Shown one piece after another: positions 60,772-64,000 of a DNA stretch of 64,000 nucleotides; the first letter of the stretch is position 1, and each line of letters starts with the position of its first letter. The stretch lies in contig OX344762.1 of assembly GCA_947034895.1 (NCBI GenBank), forward strand, positions 88,158,981 through 88,222,980, written 5' to 3'. This DNA is from Rhytidiadelphus loreus. Lineage: Eukaryota; Streptophyta; Bryopsida; Hypnales; Hylocomiaceae. A model generated the notes under the pieces. That model was given only the letters and a program-made list of their open reading frames with translations. It did no database searches and had not been told where the DNA came from. Both the position numbers and the translations under genes were made by a program.

Positions 60772-60848
60772 CATCTCGAATCGAGTTTAACTTCATTCAA
60801 TCGAACCGTGCAATTCACGAAACAATTTATGTCGAATCGAGTTAAACT
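60772..60848. repeat. Two palindromes in intron 1
   Basis: ATCTCGAATCGAGTTTAA (centre 60780) and GTCGAATCGAGTTAAA (centre 60836) lie 56 nt apart within the 131-nt intron 60728-60858. Together they occupy about a third of the intron. Confidence 0.85.
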
Positions 60849-60858
60849 GTTTATATAC

Positions 60859-62298
60859 CTTGAACTTCTTCTGAGCCAACGCCTCAGAGATGGATTTCCT
60901 GGGTTTCTCCAGAACCCTTCCCAACTCATTGGGCTCCTTGTCTGGTGGTGGGCAGCCTGCCTTTTCCCAAACATATCGGGCTCCGATGATGTTTGTTGCC
61001 CAAGTTGGTGTGAAGTTCTGAAAATGGTTCACTCGGTTGTAATAAGCCGAGATCTTCTGAATGATTCGGTCGTCTTTGTTCCAGACGATAAAGCACTCCC
61101 ATTTCTTGAACTTCTCAACCTTCGATCTCAATTTGGGCATCTCCTGCATCCTCTTGGCAGTTGCTACTGTGTGTTGCCCGTTCACCATGTAAAATTGGCC
61201 GTTCTTGATTTCCTCGAAATCTTTCGGCTTCGACGTTACATCCTTCGGCATGGCGCACAGGGTCATTTTCTTGTCTGGGTCGGGCATGTTTATTAGGAAA
61301 TTTAGAGCTTTCATGATCCCCATCTCCTCCAGACCTCTAATGTTCAAGTTTTCAGGTGGGGTCTCTAATTGCTCAAGTGGCAACGTAAATTTCCACCCTA
61401 TTTTCGGAACGTAAGAATCTGTACATTCTGACCAGTAGGCCTCGTACGACTTCACGGCTTCATCGTAGTCTATGTCCTTTACGTCCTTCCCGACATCACG
61501 GGGTATGTTTGAAAGGTCCGTCACGAGGCTTTCATTCCTCCCGGCCGACTTCTCCGTGGACTCGGAAACCTTCTTCGCCTTTCCCCTAGACCCAGATGGT
61601 GGTGTGTCCCGTGGAATTCCTCTTGAGAATTCCTGCGTCTTCTTTAGCCTTGTGACGCTTCGACGAGTCTCTGGAGTTGCAACCACCATTGAAGACTGTC
61701 CATCTCCCTGGCTGTTGTAGTCTCTTCCGACAGTAAGTGGTCGCATGTCCCTCTTCTTCTCTACGAGTTTAATGTGCATGTGCTCGAAGGCCATTTTCTG
61801 ATGATTTAGCCTTGAAAGAAGAGCCTGAGGGGTTAATTCTCCTCCATCTGCGGATTCCCATCGTTTCTCGTCGATGTGATTCTGCAGATTGCGAAGAAGT
61901 GGTTCGTAGTCCGTGTCCATAAGGCTCTGCGCGTAGTCTGATATGCAGAATCGTATCTTCGTAGCGTCCACCACGTACGAGAAAATGTATGTCTCCTGCT
62001 GATCGGGGTCTTGGGTCTCGCATGAGACAAAAATCTCTCCATTAGGACCTCCACTGAACTCGGTCACTGATTCTGTTAGGGAGACGGGTAGATTGCCGTT
62101 GGAGTTATGGTATTTTGTCCTGAACGCCAAGTGGTTGGTAAGTGGAACCAGGATAATGGTCCAGTACTCTACTCTCTCAGGGTCTGACCACTCCCAACAT
62201 TCTCCCAATACTTTTTCGTCTCCGTATGCGTTCTTCAGTTGAGGATCAATGTTGAATGGCTTGAAGAACACCGATAGTTGTCGAATTTGATCTTCCAT
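60859..62298 (-). CDS. Exon 1: N-terminal region with ParB-like motif
   Basis: This exon has 480 open codons from ATG at 62298 to donor TTCAAG|GTATAT. Residues 1-150 form a compact domain I do not recognise. About 170-270 is basic and Ser/Thr-rich and probably disordered. Residues 330-450 contain FYMVNGQHTVATAKRM, a box resembling the (D/N)GxHR-type motif of ParB/Srx-fold proteins, followed by an ECFIVWN strand and an asparagine-containing helix (YYNRVNHF). The His is kept, but the Arg that usually follows is Thr. Proteins with a GQHT or GQHS box occur, as I recall, in large plant and algal proteins of unknown function. No stop interrupts this exon. Confidence 0.7.
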
Positions 62299-62350
62299 TT
62301 CTGGTACAGGACAGACAGAGATGGTTAGATTATTGCACTTTGATAGGAAT

Positions 62351-63030
62351 CAATTTAAGTCGACTCGAGTTAAATACCATGACCGGGTGCTGTTATTTTT
62401 CATTCTTTGCTTTCTTTGCTTTTACAATTCTACTCAATTTGAGTTGAACTGTGTGACTATGAAAAAGGTTTTCATTCCATTGGTTGATGGTTCTCTCTAG
62501 AATATATTGTTTTTGGCTTTGTATTTAATCACTACTTATCTTTGTCATCAGTTTATCTCGATTCGAGATGAACTGACTTCGGATTTTATTGCTATTTGTT
62601 CCTCTCTGCTGAGGAAGGTTTGTTGACATTACCTACTTTGAAGTTATGGGTACATAATTTTCATTTTGATGATTTACTTTAGGGAAATTTCGAGCCTCTA
62701 CTGTTGCCCGAGGTTGTCTGTTTATCTCGAATCGAGTTAAATTGGTCCCTTTCAGGAAGGTTATGCTCTGGATTTGATGAATTTTAACTCGATTTGAGTT
62801 AACTATTTTATTGGGGTTGATTATTTCTTCTATTCTGTAGGTGATTTAACTCGAATCGAGTTAAATTGACGTCTCTAGGGACTGTAGTCGCTCTGCAGGG
62901 ATTCAATTTAACTCGATTCGAGTTAAAATGAGAGGATCTATGGTTGAAACTTTATGCTGGATACCTCGGAAAAGGTCTTCCTTCGAGTTAAACTGACTGC
63001 ATTCGAGTTAAATTGTCTCCCTACGAGTTA
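62351..63030. repeat. Palindrome array upstream of the fusion gene
   Basis: Seven palindromes with core TTAACTCGAWTCGAGTTAA are centred at 62364, 62438, 62562, 62731, 62793, 62855 and 62917. Four consecutive ones are exactly 62 nt apart, and 62438 to 62562 is 124 nt, twice 62. Three half sites (TCGAGTTAAA-like) follow at 62984, 63004 and 63024 with an exact 20-nt step. The sequence between the palindromes is not repeated. The array lies 50-730 nt upstream of the ATG at 62298, in the promoter or 5' UTR position. Confidence 0.9.
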
Positions 63031-64000
63031 ATTTTCTTTGCGACGATTACTACCCTTGCTAACCATGTCACTGACATTTCTGTTTCTCATGCAATGAACT
63101 CGCATCACTGTGGCCACTCCTATGCATACCTGCAAAGAATCTTGGTGTTCTCGCAGCGTAATGGAACTGCAGAAGATTGTCCGCTCCTAAAACTTTGCTA
63201 CCTACATCAGAAGAATAAAAAATCTATGAGCACTTATTGATCCGTGCATTCGTAGCATTCAAGAACTATTCAACTCTTTGATACAACAATTAGCATTCAA
63301 GAACTATTCAACCCATTCATACAATCCATGCAAGTAACACTGAAATGCTAGCTCAACGGATTCAAGAAAACGATACGTGATTCCTAAACTCAATTGCTAA
63401 AAACAAACACATCCTAGCATTCAACCCATTCTTATAGCGATTTGGACAGTGAATGCAAAATTCTAAGCCTCAAATCCTAACTCTAAGGATTCAACACAAC
63501 GATAGGTTGTTGTCTAAACCCAAACGCAAAAAAAAAGGCTACAATCATGCAAGCCCACGACATTGAAAAACTCTAATACAGAAAGGAAACCCTAAATCCG
63601 TAAAACCCACGACATTGCCAAACACTGATACTGAAAGCAAACCCTCATAACGAAGGCAACAACCGCAGCCAGTTCTGGTTGCTCAGTTGCAAACAAGAGA
63701 CATCGACAGAAAGCAAACCCTGAAATCAGAAGGCAAACTGAAAGCAAACCCTGATACTGAAGGCAACAATCGCAGCCAGTTCTACTTGCTCAGTTGCACA
63801 CAAGACACAGAAGGCAAACAAAAGCAGGCACTTCTGGTTGCCAATTGGCAAACAACACACATCGAAACACTCAGAAACAATGAAATATGTTTTCTGTGAA
63901 CGCAAGCAGTTCTTGGTGGCCGAATGCAAAAACAAGACAAACTGCAAAGCCACGTTTTAGGGTTGTATTCATAACCCTAAAAAGAAAGCAAACATGCCTA
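63031..64000. other. Region upstream of the array, no gene supported
   Basis: A degenerate direct repeat with a ~108-nt offset (GAAAGCAAACCCT, GAAGGCAACAA, CGCAGCCAGTTCT, TTGCTCAGTTGCA) spans about 63629-63830. AACCCTAA words are frequent near the end. No convincing gene is visible. Confidence 0.5.

Larger units (their letters stand above)
55254..62298 (-). pseudogene. Seven-exon ParB-like/FCP1-like fusion gene with nonsense codons
   Basis: Exons assembled by frame and GT..AG borders are 62298-60859, 60727-59375, 59214-57999, 57770-57289, 57131-56200, 56110-55684 and 55589-55254. Intron phases agree at all six junctions (0, 0, 1, 0, 2, 0), and the total is 6,186 nt, exactly 2,062 codons. In-frame stops occur at 60274-60272 (TAG), 60055-60053 (TGA), 58734-58732 (TAG) and 58212-58210 (TAG), about codons 632, 705, 1092 and 1266. 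A TAA at 56348-56346 (about codon 1759) also lies in the frame, but an alternative donor CTCT|GTAAGC would splice it out in phase. No frameshift is present. Nuclear features include KGKRR and QKRKR basic patches next to long acidic runs. I read it as a recent pseudogene. Two or more shorter genes, or readthrough, are alternatives. The exon model is my own and is not supported by transcripts. Confidence 0.65.

Noticed and set aside
62351..63030. CRISPR-like array (palindromic repeats with unique spacers)
   Set aside because: The repeats vary, spacing is regular only in part, the same palindrome sits in introns, there are no cas genes, and the context is plant nuclear DNA.

Overview
This window is nuclear DNA from a land plant, most likely a non-flowering one such as a moss, liverwort, lycophyte or fern. 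The evidence is spliceosomal introns with plant-like GT..AG borders, very AT-rich intergenic DNA full of inverted-repeat transposons (CACTA, Tourist and other MITE-like families), a predicted plastid transit peptide, and a decayed nuclear insertion of plastid DNA carrying trnI-CAU followed by the start of rpl23. The group is inferred from remembered family distributions, not from a search.

Layout. From 0 to 48 kb, AT-rich repeats are interrupted by four plus-strand copies of one gene unit (about 5.9-9.4, 19.7-22.8, 27.05-30.0 and 44.6-48.1 kb) and an orphan 5' module at 43.0-43.65 kb. Each unit has a long leader, a two-exon ORF for a ~205-residue membrane protein, an intron starting 22 nt after that ORF's stop, and a second ORF for a ~130-residue protein with EGNAG and NATYRDY-type motifs. 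The second ORF is open in all four copies. The membrane ORF is intact in copies 2 and 4, frameshifted in copy 1 and without an ATG in copy 3. A truncated plastid-targeted PPR-like gene start lies on the minus strand at 10.3-11.4 kb.

From 48 to 54 kb there are mainly ~0.9-kb elements whose inverted ends sit in TTAA sites.

From 55.25 to 62.3 kb a single minus-strand gene can be assembled from seven phase-compatible exons into a 2,062-codon frame. It joins a ParB-like motif region, a long acidic and coiled-coil middle, and an FCP1/NIF-type HAD domain with a degenerate catalytic motif. The frame carries four in-frame stops, plus a fifth that alternative splicing could remove, but no frameshift. 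Its first three introns and its upstream region, and nowhere else in the window that I could see, hold a palindrome (core TTAACTCGAWTCGAGTTAA). Upstream of the gene these palindromes are partly spaced at exactly 62 nt. This palindrome/gene pairing and the quadruplicated two-ORF unit are the most unusual things here.
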